Shown one piece after another: positions 26,331 through 34,778 of a stretch of 64,000 nucleotides of DNA (its first letter is position 1; every line of letters begins with the position of its first letter). The position numbers and the translations under genes were made by a program. Under the pieces are notes generated by a model, which worked only from the letters and a program-made list of their open reading frames with translations, was not told the DNA's origin and searched no databases. Source of the stretch: Cyclobacteriaceae bacterium (lineage in GTDB: Bacteria; Bacteroidota; Bacteroidia; Cytophagales; Cyclobacteriaceae); the NCBI GenBank assembly GCA_030584025.1, contig CP129487.1:992001-1056000 (forward strand). Direction: 5' to 3'.

Positions 26331-26361
26331 TCGGGTGGTTTTATTTACCAAAGCCACCCGA
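26331..26361. terminator. Hairpin after sigma-factor operon
   Basis: TCGGGTGG and CCACCCGA (26331-26338 and 26354-26361) form a stem with a 15-base loop, about 50 bases after the stop of the secreted-protein gene. The A and T bases in the loop edges can extend pairing. It separates this operon from the efflux operon. Confidence 0.6.
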
Positions 26362-26362
26362 T

Positions 26363-26370
26363 TATTTTTG
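26363..26370 (+). promoter_or_regulatory. -7 element of efflux operon promoter
   Basis: TATTTTTG matches TAnnTTTG exactly, 19 bases ahead of the adaptor start codon, so the leader would be about a dozen bases. The -33 region falls within the terminator hairpin and shows no good TTG. Confidence 0.45.
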
Positions 26371-26388
26371 TACACTAAGTAAACCGTT

Positions 26389-27801
26389 ATGAATAAAAGA
26401 AACCTCATTATCGGATCAGGCGTAGTTGTTGTTATTCTGATCACCTGGTTTATCGTAAAAGGAAATCAGAAAGCGGATGGTGTTGATGTTTTTGCCACGG
26501 TAAAGCGCGGCACCTTTAAGGTTGAGATTGAAACCACTGGCGAATTGGAGGCTAAAAACTCAGTGAAAATCCAGGCCCCCACGCAGTTGCGTGAGTACCG
26601 GGTTAATAACCTCACCATTCAGAATATAATTACTGAGGGAACTGTAGTTAAAAAAGGCGAGTGGATTGCTACGCTTGATCGTTCGGAATTTCAAGGACGC
26701 ATTAAAGACAAAGAGATAGAGTTGGAAAAGGCGCAGGCTGCTTTTGTGCAAACACAGCTTGATACTACGCTTCAAATGCGCCAGTCGCGCGATGAGTTGA
26801 TTAACCTGCGCTACAATGTGGAGGAAATGAAAATTGTACTGGAGCAATCCAAGTTTGAGCCACCGGCTACTATCAAGCAAAATGAAATCAACCTCGAAAA
26901 AGCACAACGCGCATTAGACCAGGCGCTTGAGAATTATAAAATTAAAAAGCGGCAGAACATTGAAAAGATGCGTACGGTAAATGCTGAACTGCGCAAAGTG
27001 CAAGGTGAACATAATGGCATGATGCAACTTATTTCAACGTTTGATATTTCAGCGCCTGAACCCGGTATGGTTATTTACCGAAAGGGTTGGGATGGAAAAC
27101 CTATAAAGTCTGGCTCGCAAATCAGTACCTGGGATCCCGTTGTAGCCACGTTGCCAGATCTTACCACCATGATGTCGAAGACATATGTAAATGAAGTGGA
27201 TGTGCGCAAGGTGAAACGCGGTCAGCGTGTGGAGATTGGTTTGGATGCCTATCCCGATAAAAAATTGTTTGGTCAGGTTATAAATGTGGCTAATGTGGGT
27301 GAACAACGGCCCAACAGCGATGCTAAAGTATTTCAGGTAGATGTGGAGATTGCGGGCACCGATCCTTCCTTGCGCCCGGCCATGACGACCAGTAATAAAA
27401 TCATCACATTGGTGATGGACAGTGCGCTATATGTTCCGCTGGAGTGTTTGCATAGCCATGCCGATTCCATTTCTTATGTATTTAAGAGCAATGGTACCAA
27501 GCAGGAAGTGATGTTGGGTGAAACCAATGCAAATGATGCGGTTATTCTGGCTGGATTAACAGAAGGCGAACGGCTGTATCTATCACTGCCTTCAAATACC
27601 GATGGTGATATCCGCTTGTTGCCAGAGATGAATGGAAAGCGCAAGAAACCGGAGCCTGAACAAAACCTTCAGCCGGAAGAGCAGACCATCACCCTTCCAA
27701 ATGGTGAGGTAGTGAAGATATCAACCAATGGTCAACCGCAGCAGGGCGGACCTCGCAGAGAAGGAAGAAAACAGGGAGGCACGAAGCCAGCCGGACAATA
27801 A
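26389..27801 (+). CDS. HlyD/MacA-type periplasmic adaptor
   Basis: A 470-residue membrane-fusion protein. One N-terminal membrane helix (about 5-23, IIGSGVVVVILITWFIV) anchors it in the inner membrane. The beta-barrel and lipoyl halves (GTFKVEIETTGELEAKNSVKIQAP, and TEGTVVKKGEWIATLD) enclose a coiled-coil hairpin of about residues 100-200. The C-terminal tail is rich in Gln, Pro, Glu and Lys. It would link an inner-membrane transporter to the TolC protein encoded two genes on. It starts the operon adaptor-permease-TolC. Confidence 0.88.
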   Translation: MNKRNLIIGSGVVVVILITWFIVKGNQKADGVDVFATVKRGTFKVEIETTGELEAKNSVKIQAPTQLREYRVNNLTIQNIITEGTVVKKGEWIATLDRSEFQGRIKDKEIELEKAQAAFVQTQLDTTLQMRQSRDELINLRYNVEEMKIVLEQSKFEPPATIKQNEINLEKAQRALDQALENYKIKKRQNIEKMRTVNAELRKVQGEHNGMMQLISTFDISAPEPGMVIYRKGWDGKPIKSGSQISTWDPVVATLPDLTTMMSKTYVNEVDVRKVKRGQRVEIGLDAYPDKKLFGQVINVANVGEQRPNSDAKVFQVDVEIAGTDPSLRPAMTTSNKIITLVMDSALYVPLECLHSHADSISYVFKSNGTKQEVMLGETNANDAVILAGLTEGERLYLSLPSNTDGDIRLLPEMNGKRKKPEPEQNLQPEEQTITLPNGEVVKISTNGQPQQGGPRREGRKQGGTKPAGQ

Positions 27802-27825
27802 CTTTACCTTCTCTATTTATATATC

Positions 27826-29190
27826 ATGAAGGAACGAATTTTTGCCAACCTCTACATCGCCATTGACGCGGTAATCGCCAACAAGCTGCGGTCGTTGCTC
27901 ACTGCGCTGGGTATTATTTTCGGAGTGGCTGCGGTTATTGCCATGCTGGCGATTGGCAATGGAGCGCAACAGGAAATCCTGGATCAAATCAAATTGGTAG
28001 GGGTTAATAACATTGTGGTTAAGCCCATCGTGGAGCAGGAGGAAACCAAGATTGAAGAGGCATCGGCAGAGAAAGAGAAAAAGAAATTTTCACCTGGCCT
28101 TACTGTGCGCGACCTGGAGAGTATTCAAAATACCATTCCAGGCATCACGAAGCTCAGCCCCGAAATCATTCTGGAGTCAACCATCATTAAAAGTGGTATT
28201 CGCAGATCGGCAAAATTGGTGGGCGTTGAGCCGGCTTATTTTGAGATCTATAATTTCGAACTTTCTGAGGGCTCCATGTTTACCGATGAGCATTTGAAAA
28301 TTGGTGCACCGGTTTGCATTATCGGTAACTCAATCCGGTCAAAATTTTTTCCAGCTGAAAACCCAATCGGAAAGTCCATAAAGGTTGGTCCCAACTGGCT
28401 TACGATTATCGGGGTAATGAAGGAGCGTTACGTTTCGGAGAGCAGTATTGCCAAACTGGGTATCCGTGATTTTAACATGGATGTGTATACGCCCCTGCAA
28501 ACGGTACTCATTCGCTACAAGAACCGCGATATGATTACCCAAAATACGCTAAACCCAATGCAGAATTTTAGCAGAGGAAGGATCATTATCATAACCGGTG
28601 ATGGTGGTGGAGATGAAGATACCGGCCCGGCAGTTAACTACCATCAACTAGATCGCCTGGTGATCCAGGTAGGGGAAACTACATCGCTTACTCCTACAGC
28701 TGAAATTCTTTCTCGCTTACTGGAGCGTAAACACTACGGTGTAGTCGATTATGAAATTGAAATCCCTGAATTACTACTCAAGCAACAACAGCGCACCAAC
28801 GATATTTTTAATTATGTACTGGGTGCCATTGCCGGTATTTCCTTATTGGTAGGCGGTATTGGTATTATGAACATTATGCTGGCCTCCGTGCTGGAGCGCA
28901 TTAAGGAAATTGGATTGCGCCTCGCGATTGGCGCACAGAAAACAGATATTATTCAACAGTTTTTGTTTGAAGCCGTGATGATCAGCATCAGCGGAGGAAT
29001 AATTGGCGTGGCCTTGGGCATTACCTTGGCTGTGTTGGTTTCTTCGTTTGCGAATATTCCCACGGTAATCAGTTTTACTTCCATCATCTTATCTTTTGGT
29101 GTTGCCGCAACGGTAGGGTTGATTTTCGGAATTGCCCCTGCGCGTAAAGCTGCACTACAGGATCCCATTACATCGTTACGTTATGAATAA
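27826..29190 (+). CDS. MacB/FtsX-type ABC permease without ATPase domain
   Basis: A 454-residue ABC transporter permease. The N-terminal helix region (ANKLRSLLTALGIIFGVAAVIAMLAIGNGAQ) is followed by the large periplasmic MacB_PCD domain (about 50-325), and three helices at the end with the FtsX pattern GGIGIMNIMLASVLERIKEIGLRLAIGAQ. Unlike E. coli MacB it has no fused nucleotide-binding domain, and no separate ATPase gene is in this operon, so the ATPase must come from elsewhere. A charged insertion (residues about 68-90) and an acidic Gly-rich loop near 255-270 distinguish it. It lies 24 bases after the adaptor gene and overlaps tolC by 8 bases. Confidence 0.9.
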   Translation: MKERIFANLYIAIDAVIANKLRSLLTALGIIFGVAAVIAMLAIGNGAQQEILDQIKLVGVNNIVVKPIVEQEETKIEEASAEKEKKKFSPGLTVRDLESIQNTIPGITKLSPEIILESTIIKSGIRRSAKLVGVEPAYFEIYNFELSEGSMFTDEHLKIGAPVCIIGNSIRSKFFPAENPIGKSIKVGPNWLTIIGVMKERYVSESSIAKLGIRDFNMDVYTPLQTVLIRYKNRDMITQNTLNPMQNFSRGRIIIITGDGGGDEDTGPAVNYHQLDRLVIQVGETTSLTPTAEILSRLLERKHYGVVDYEIEIPELLLKQQQRTNDIFNYVLGAIAGISLLVGGIGIMNIMLASVLERIKEIGLRLAIGAQKTDIIQQFLFEAVMISISGGIIGVALGITLAVLVSSFANIPTVISFTSIILSFGVAATVGLIFGIAPARKAALQDPITSLRYE

Positions 29191-30658
29191 AATCCGATCA
29201 CTTTTTTTGTTTGCGTGGATAAGCTTGTTCGCGTGTGTAGAAGCAGATGCTCAGCAGAAACAATACGGACTCATGGATGTGATTGAGCTGGCCAAATCAC
29301 AATCGCCACTTTCCAAGCAAGCCGAAACCCGAAAGGAAAACCGCTATTGGCAGTATCGGTTTTTCAGATCGAATTATAATCCGCAATTGCGGTTAAATGG
29401 TACGGTGCCTGCATATTCAAAAAGCGTTAGTCAGGCGCCACAGCAAGATGGTTCGTTCCGGTACACTCCGATTGAGCAATCCAATAACAACCTTAACCTG
29501 GGATTGGTGCAGCCAATTTCATTTACAGGAGGAACTGTTTCTGTGAACTCAAGCCTTCAGTTGTTTCGAAATTATAATCCTTCCGATCCGATTTTTGCTG
29601 AGCAGTGGGGTGGAACCGTGATGAACATCCAATTGAATCAACCCATTTTTGCTTTTAATCAGTTGCGATGGGACAGGCGCACTGAACCCCTGCGCTATGA
29701 AGAATCCAAAAGGAGTTACGTTGAGGAAATGGAATCTATTTCTGCGGAGGCTGTAAATAGATTCTTCAATGTACTGGATGCACAGATCAATTTGCAGATT
29801 GCTGAATTTAACCTTGCCAATAATGATACGATTTACAAGATAGAGGAAGGGCGTTATAACATTGGCACCACACCAAAGGATAAATTGTTACAGGCTGAAT
29901 TGCAGTTGCTGCGTTCGCGCCAGGATGTAACACAAGCTAAGATTAATTTGCAGATAGCGCGGTTACAGATGAGAAGCTACCTCGGCTTACGCGATAATGA
30001 AGAGTTTGAATTGGTGTTACCGGAAACCATTCCCCCTTTGTTTGTAACGGTTGATGAGGCATTACAATTGGCTAAGCAGAATCGGGCTGATTTCATTGCT
30101 TTTGAAAGAAGGAAGATTGAAGCCGAACGCGAAGTGGCACAGGCGCGGGGCCAACGTTTTCAAACGAACCTGACAGCTGCTTTTGGTTTGAATAATAATG
30201 GGTTTGCATTATCCGATATTTATCAGGACCCCACCCAGCAGCAAACCTTTGGGTTAACGCTTAATGTTCCGGTAATTGATTGGGGACGGAACCAGGCGCG
30301 TATGCAAACTGCTATCGCGAACAAGAAATTAAACGATTATGTCATCGCTCAGGATGAAGTGAACTTTGAGCAGGAAATTATTACATTAGTTAGGCAATTT
30401 GAAGTTTTATTGAGTCAAATTGAGATCACCAAAAAATCTGATGAGGTAGGCTTAGAGCGTTATGTGGTTTCTCAAAACAGATACCTTATTGGGAAGCTAG
30501 ATATTACTAATCTAAATAATGCGTTGATGGAGAAGGATGCAGCCAAACGTAGTTACGTGGGCGCCCTCCGCGCATACTGGACAGCCTATTACGACCTGCG
30601 CAGGCTAACGCTTTACGATTTCTCCAACCGCAGGTTGTTGTATACGCCTGAGGAATAG
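29183..30658 (+). CDS. TolC family outer membrane efflux protein
   Basis: A 491-residue exported outer-membrane factor. The ATG at 29183 starts a signal peptide (MNKIRSLFLFAWISLFACVEADAQ) and overlaps the permease stop as ATGAATAA. The protein shows two TolC repeats: long helical stretches with LLQAELQLLRSRQDVTQAKINLQIARLQMRSYLGL in the first half and the matching coiled-coil region in the second, with beta strands such as LTLNVPVIDWGRNQARM. It would form the trimeric exit duct for the adaptor and permease encoded upstream. Confidence 0.9.
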   Translation: MNKIRSLFLFAWISLFACVEADAQQKQYGLMDVIELAKSQSPLSKQAETRKENRYWQYRFFRSNYNPQLRLNGTVPAYSKSVSQAPQQDGSFRYTPIEQSNNNLNLGLVQPISFTGGTVSVNSSLQLFRNYNPSDPIFAEQWGGTVMNIQLNQPIFAFNQLRWDRRTEPLRYEESKRSYVEEMESISAEAVNRFFNVLDAQINLQIAEFNLANNDTIYKIEEGRYNIGTTPKDKLLQAELQLLRSRQDVTQAKINLQIARLQMRSYLGLRDNEEFELVLPETIPPLFVTVDEALQLAKQNRADFIAFERRKIEAEREVAQARGQRFQTNLTAAFGLNNNGFALSDIYQDPTQQQTFGLTLNVPVIDWGRNQARMQTAIANKKLNDYVIAQDEVNFEQEIITLVRQFEVLLSQIEITKKSDEVGLERYVVSQNRYLIGKLDITNLNNALMEKDAAKRSYVGALRAYWTAYYDLRRLTLYDFSNRRLLYTPEE

Positions 30659-30721
30659 TAAATTAGTTATTACATCGTCATCAAGACAAGGAATCACGGC
30701 TTTTCCTTAACTTAACGCCAC

Positions 30722-32089
30722 ATGAAGATTCAAAAAATTTTTCGTGGTGTTGGCAAGGCATTTCTTTTTCTGCTGGCGTTTTTGCTCCTGCTGGCGTTGA
30801 TCACGATAGCTCCGGTTAATCGCTCGATTGATCGAACCGCGATGCTGGAGGAGATGCAACAACGCATAGATGCATTGCTACCAGCTGAGGTAGGACGTGC
30901 TGAACAGTTTAATGTTGGCTCAGCCAAGGAAAGCCTGGTGCCGTCTTTCCAGGTTGCCACAGCAGGTTACGGCAAGCGAAGGGGAAAACTATACACCGAA
31001 ATCCGTGACTCTGTTTTTGTCAGGGCGATGGTGATTGACAATGGTGCGCGAAGGGTGGCCATCGTGAGTGCCGACTTGCTGATTATTCCGCCTATGGTCA
31101 CCTCCATCCTGGAAAAGGAATTACCGGCCATCGGTTTCTCTTTGGAGAATACATACCTCGGGGCAACACACAGCCACAACAGCATCGGCAACTGGGGTGA
31201 GGGCGCAGCTTCTTTTTTGTATGGCGATTACAATGAACAGGTAGTTCGCTTTATTGCCGATCAGATTAAAGCCTGTATTCAAAAGGCATCACGCAGGCAA
31301 AAACAGTCTTCAATTCGCACGGGTGTTATTCCTGTTCCGCATGCGATACGAAACCGGTTAATCAAGGAAGGACCGGTGGATTCGTTGCTGCGCATCGTTG
31401 AATTTGAATTTGCAGATAGCACCAAACAAATTTTGCTGAGCTACGCGGCACATGCTACTTGTCTATCGTCACGTGATTTGCGCATTTCGCGCGATTATCC
31501 CGGAGCGCTTGTCGACAGTGTGGAAGCCAGCGGTTATTCTTTTGCCATGTTTCTGGCGGGCGCAGTGGGCAGTCACGCGTGTAAGGTGCCCAAAGGTGGC
31601 GATGATTGCATCGGCTGGATGGCCACAGAACTGACACAAGCAGTAACCTCATTTGCATCAACCCTGAAACCGGTTGAACAGAACGCGCTGAATTTTTATC
31701 GGGTAGGGTTGGTGCTGAACGATCCGCAACCCAAGCTTACGGGTAATTTACGGTTGCGTTCATGGGTGTTTCGTTCGGCTTTTGGCGAATACCCTGTCTT
31801 TCTTACCGCGTTGCAATTGGGCGATGTGCTGATGCTAGGCACGCCCTGCGACTACTCCGGAGAGTTTCACACACAACTTGATCAACAAGGCGCTGCGTAT
31901 GATTTAATGCCCATGGTCACCAGCTTCAATGGCGGGTACATCGGGTATGTTACGCCCGACAAATATTTTGAAACCAACCACTACGAAACCCGGCTGATGA
32001 ACTGGTATGGGTACGGAACAGGCGCTTATGTAACCACGTGTATAGAAGCAATGATCGATCGGGCCGGAAAAAGCCAACATTATGACTAA
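30722..32089 (+). CDS. Neutral/alkaline ceramidase-like protein, membrane anchored
   Basis: A 455-residue protein of the neutral/alkaline non-lysosomal ceramidase family, which hydrolyse the amide bond of ceramides. An N-terminal hydrophobic segment (about 10-30) serves as anchor or uncleaved signal. Family marks are VAIVSADLLIIPP, the zinc-binding ATHSHNSIGNWG, a second histidine in SYAAHATCLS, and the segment FLAGAVGSHACK. It matches only the N-terminal catalytic domain of secreted ceramidases and lacks their C-terminal Ig-like domain, a form seen in Bacteroidota. Substrate may be a host-made sphingolipid or another acylated lipid. It overlaps the SDR gene by 8 bases. Confidence 0.82.
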   Translation: MKIQKIFRGVGKAFLFLLAFLLLLALITIAPVNRSIDRTAMLEEMQQRIDALLPAEVGRAEQFNVGSAKESLVPSFQVATAGYGKRRGKLYTEIRDSVFVRAMVIDNGARRVAIVSADLLIIPPMVTSILEKELPAIGFSLENTYLGATHSHNSIGNWGEGAASFLYGDYNEQVVRFIADQIKACIQKASRRQKQSSIRTGVIPVPHAIRNRLIKEGPVDSLLRIVEFEFADSTKQILLSYAAHATCLSSRDLRISRDYPGALVDSVEASGYSFAMFLAGAVGSHACKVPKGGDDCIGWMATELTQAVTSFASTLKPVEQNALNFYRVGLVLNDPQPKLTGNLRLRSWVFRSAFGEYPVFLTALQLGDVLMLGTPCDYSGEFHTQLDQQGAAYDLMPMVTSFNGGYIGYVTPDKYFETNHYETRLMNWYGYGTGAYVTTCIEAMIDRAGKSQHYD

Positions 32090-32888
32090 ACCCGTTGCCA
32101 TCATCACCGGAGCGAACAGCGGCATCGGGTTTGCTTTTGCGCACGCCTTGCATGTACAACAATACCGGTTGTGTTTGGTGGATATTCAACTTGACAAGAT
32201 TCAGGCGGCTTTACCAGCTTCTGATCAGTTGGTGTTTTATGCGTTGGATGTGCGCGATGCCGCTGGTTGGAAAAACATGACCGACCACGTGGTGGAAAAA
32301 TTTGGTGTCATTGATTACCTCGTAAACTTTGCAGGCATCGTGCAACCCGGTTTTATTTATAATGTTCCGGTAAGCGACATAGACCGGCACATCGACATCA
32401 ATACAAAAGGTACGCTGTACGGTACGCACACGGTTGGCGTGCAAATGAAAAAACAAGGTCACGGACATATCATTAATATTGCTTCCTTAGCCGGCATTGC
32501 ACCTGTGCCGGGCATTGCGTTGTACAGTGCCTCCAAGTTTGCGGTGCGCGGGTTTTCATTGGCGGCCGCACACGAGTACGCGCCATTTGGGGTAACCATA
32601 AGCGTGGTGTGCCCCGATTTGGTGAAAACACCCATGTACGACCTGGAACTTCAATACCGCGAAGAAACCGCCCTCGTATTTTCCGGCAACAAAAAGGTGC
32701 TCACGCCTGAGCGCGTGGTGGCGGAGATAGTAGATGTGATGAAAACCAAAAAGCGTGAAGTAACCATTCCTGCAAGTCGCGGTTTATTGGCGCGATTAGC
32801 CGGTGCCTGGCCCTGGCTGGCGGATGTGGTGCGTGGCAGGTTGATGAGGAAGGGGTTGAAAAGGATGGAGGAGTTGAGGGGTTCGTAA
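32082..32888 (+). CDS. Short-chain dehydrogenase/reductase
   Basis: A 268-residue NAD(P)-dependent SDR. The coenzyme loop is TGANSGIG (residues 9-16), the structural NFAG motif is present, and the catalytic triad reads S (NIASLAG), Y and K (YSASK). It lies coupled behind the ceramidase-like gene with an 8-base overlap, so both probably act in the same lipid pathway. The long C-terminal extension past about residue 225 is hydrophobic and may touch the membrane. A 3-ketosphinganine reductase role is suggested by context alone. Confidence 0.87.
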   Translation: MTKPVAIITGANSGIGFAFAHALHVQQYRLCLVDIQLDKIQAALPASDQLVFYALDVRDAAGWKNMTDHVVEKFGVIDYLVNFAGIVQPGFIYNVPVSDIDRHIDINTKGTLYGTHTVGVQMKKQGHGHIINIASLAGIAPVPGIALYSASKFAVRGFSLAAAHEYAPFGVTISVVCPDLVKTPMYDLELQYREETALVFSGNKKVLTPERVVAEIVDVMKTKKREVTIPASRGLLARLAGAWPWLADVVRGRLMRKGLKRMEELRGS

Positions 32889-33008
32889 TGATCAACATCT
32901 CTGTGTGTGACGCTAGCCCTTGTAGGAGTTCTTTTACAACAAGGTTTTGAGTTTACTAGGCTTTATTGGTAAAGGACAACTCAAGAATATGACTAGTTTA
33001 TAATTACT

Positions 33009-34526
33009 TTAAATATCTAGTTCTTTTATATACTCCATAATCTTATCGAGTATATATTTCTGAATATGACCAGGAGATAAGGTGTTTTGTTTTGTTTCAG
33101 TTTCACCTTCAATTTTTATTCCAGTAGTTCTCCAGGTTAATTCAATGCAAACTACCTGTTTAGAATTAAGTTCGACAATTACATCGGGCTTTAAATTTGT
33201 GCCAGCTAGGGCCTGCTTTTCAGATTTAATATTAAAATCTTTATACCCATCATCTAAAAGAACATTTTCAATTGCTTTCGAAATAGCCTTGTTTAATTCT
33301 TTGTCCTGTGACTTAGCTTTTTGTTGAACTCTTATATACTCATATTGAGTACCAGTTTTTGTGGCTCTCTCGCTGCGTTTTGACGAATCTGTTTGATCTG
33401 TTAAAGCATTATATAAGCTGGACCTTTTCACCAAGTCAACACAAATATTTTTTGATTCATTTTTTTTGTTAAGAGCTTCTTTAGCCATGTCAGAGCCAAA
33501 TACGCGAATTGCAGATAATACAAAATTTGGTGACAAGTGAAAAAGTCGGACATCCAGAAATCTAAAAAGAAAGCCTGCTTCGGATCTTCTTTTTCTCCAA
33601 TCATTAAGATAAGCACTTGTATTATCAGGATCGTCTAAGAATGCACACACTCTTTCAATATCAACCTTCCCTTCAATACCTTGCGTGAGATACCGCACTG
33701 TTCGGTCTAGTTCGGTGGTAGAGTCACCTGTAAGAACTATCCAAATTTTAGGTTTAACTTTCTCTTCAAGTATTTTCCATTTGCTTTCGTTCACTTCATA
33801 CGCAAGCTTTTCAATTTGAGAATAAAAGGAACCAATAGTGCTACATCCACTGAGTAAACTATCGGTTGCAGCTTTTGTAATACCGAATGATTCAATTGTT
33901 TCACCATTATTTAAACTTCTTACAGTGTAGTCCGCAACTTCAAAGTAATCTTTCTTCGGGAGTCCTGTAAAAGTATAAATTGGCCCTTCAATAGGACTTA
34001 TGCTTTCTTTTCCAACTTCCCATGCTGTATCAGCAATTAATTTACATGCTACTTTGTCTGTAATTGGCCATATTATTAATACAGATCCTTCTTGTTTTCG
34101 AAATAGTATTCTCAAATCTTCAAAAAATGTCTGAAGTTCTTCTTTTGTCACCTTTGGATTGTCTCGATCATCGATCACATAAATTCTCTTTTCAGTAATG
34201 TGACTATCATTTTTTATCTGATCAATAATTGATTGATATGTGGCATTAGCGTCAAATGAATGAATTCGGATGTCTTTGAAAAAATTCGGTAGAGTCCTTA
34301 AGAAAGTTGTTTTACCTGAACCTGATTCCCCAAAAAAGAGCTGAAATTGTCCAACGCCACCAACGTGTATCTTTCCGAGAAGATTTTGAATTTGGAGATT
34401 AGCGCTTTCAATTTTCTTCACTATTTTCGTTAGCTCAGCCCCTATTTCAGAAGCCTTTCTTTCGAGTAATTCATACCTTTTTGGAAGAACGAGAGGGTCG
34501 TTAATGAATGATAATTTTAATTGCAT
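33009..34526 (-). CDS. P-loop ATPase with nuclease-like C-terminus, candidate defence gene
   Basis: A 505-residue protein of unknown family. An N-terminal coiled coil (about 18-50) leads to Walker A GESGSGKT (66-73), Walker B IYVIDD (115-120) and a sensor-like strand LIIWPITD (150-157), an AAA/STAND-type arrangement. The C-terminal 90 residues resemble a PD-(D/E)XK fold: helix with E420, PDVIVEL (D448), then CIELTWR (E462) and a closing amphipathic helix; the usual lysine is replaced by T464, with R466 close by. The gene is visibly A+T-richer than its neighbours, stands alone, and lies next to a displaced purB 3' end, suggesting horizontal gain. An anti-phage role is inference. Confidence 0.7.
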   Translation of the reverse strand: MQLKLSFINDPLVLPKRYELLERKASEIGAELTKIVKKIESANLQIQNLLGKIHVGGVGQFQLFFGESGSGKTTFLRTLPNFFKDIRIHSFDANATYQSIIDQIKNDSHITEKRIYVIDDRDNPKVTKEELQTFFEDLRILFRKQEGSVLIIWPITDKVACKLIADTAWEVGKESISPIEGPIYTFTGLPKKDYFEVADYTVRSLNNGETIESFGITKAATDSLLSGCSTIGSFYSQIEKLAYEVNESKWKILEEKVKPKIWIVLTGDSTTELDRTVRYLTQGIEGKVDIERVCAFLDDPDNTSAYLNDWRKRRSEAGFLFRFLDVRLFHLSPNFVLSAIRVFGSDMAKEALNKKNESKNICVDLVKRSSLYNALTDQTDSSKRSERATKTGTQYEYIRVQQKAKSQDKELNKAISKAIENVLLDDGYKDFNIKSEKQALAGTNLKPDVIVELNSKQVVCIELTWRTTGIKIEGETETKQNTLSPGHIQKYILDKIMEYIKELDI

Positions 34527-34583
34527 TTCTATTTTGGTAGCTTAGAGTCTTGTCCGAAACGTCTTTTTTATGAAAGAGATCGC

Positions 34584-34664
34584 GAAGAATGTAGTCAATT
34601 TAATTAAATCTCCGTATACCCAAAAGGTGTAATCTCCTTTAACCGTTTTTTTTGTTCCGGTTTA
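34584..34664 (-). pseudogene. Displaced copy of the purB 3' end
   Basis: About 80 bases closely repeat the 3' end of purB and its downstream flank (34758-34839), offset by 175 bases in the same orientation. On the minus strand it still reads in frame as KPEQKKRLKEITPFGYTEI and a TAA stop (34604-34606), against KPELKKRLKEITPFGYTGV in purB. Differences are mostly at third codon positions, as between homologous genes of related strains. This is what remains when an element integrates at a gene's 3' end carrying its own copy. Confidence 0.8.
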
Positions 34665-34723
34665 CCTTTTCTTTTCCACAGATTCTCCTGCAAGGGACTC
34701 TGCGCCTTATTTGCAACGTCTCT

Positions 34724-34740
34724 GCTTGCAGCAGGCAAGC
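34724..34740. repeat. Hairpin between the two purB ends
   Basis: GCTTGC and GCAAGC form a 6-base-pair stem with loop AGCAG in the roughly 95-base spacer separating the two copies of the purB 3' end. No T-tract follows. Nothing else is recognised in the spacer. Confidence 0.4.
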
Positions 34741-34778
34741 TCTTTGAGAGATACTGCAAAGAATGGAGTCTAACTTAA

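Noticed and set aside
32889..33008. A third purB 3'-end copy on the far side of the ATPase gene
   Set aside because: I searched this gap for the CCGTATACCCAAAAGG core and found none.
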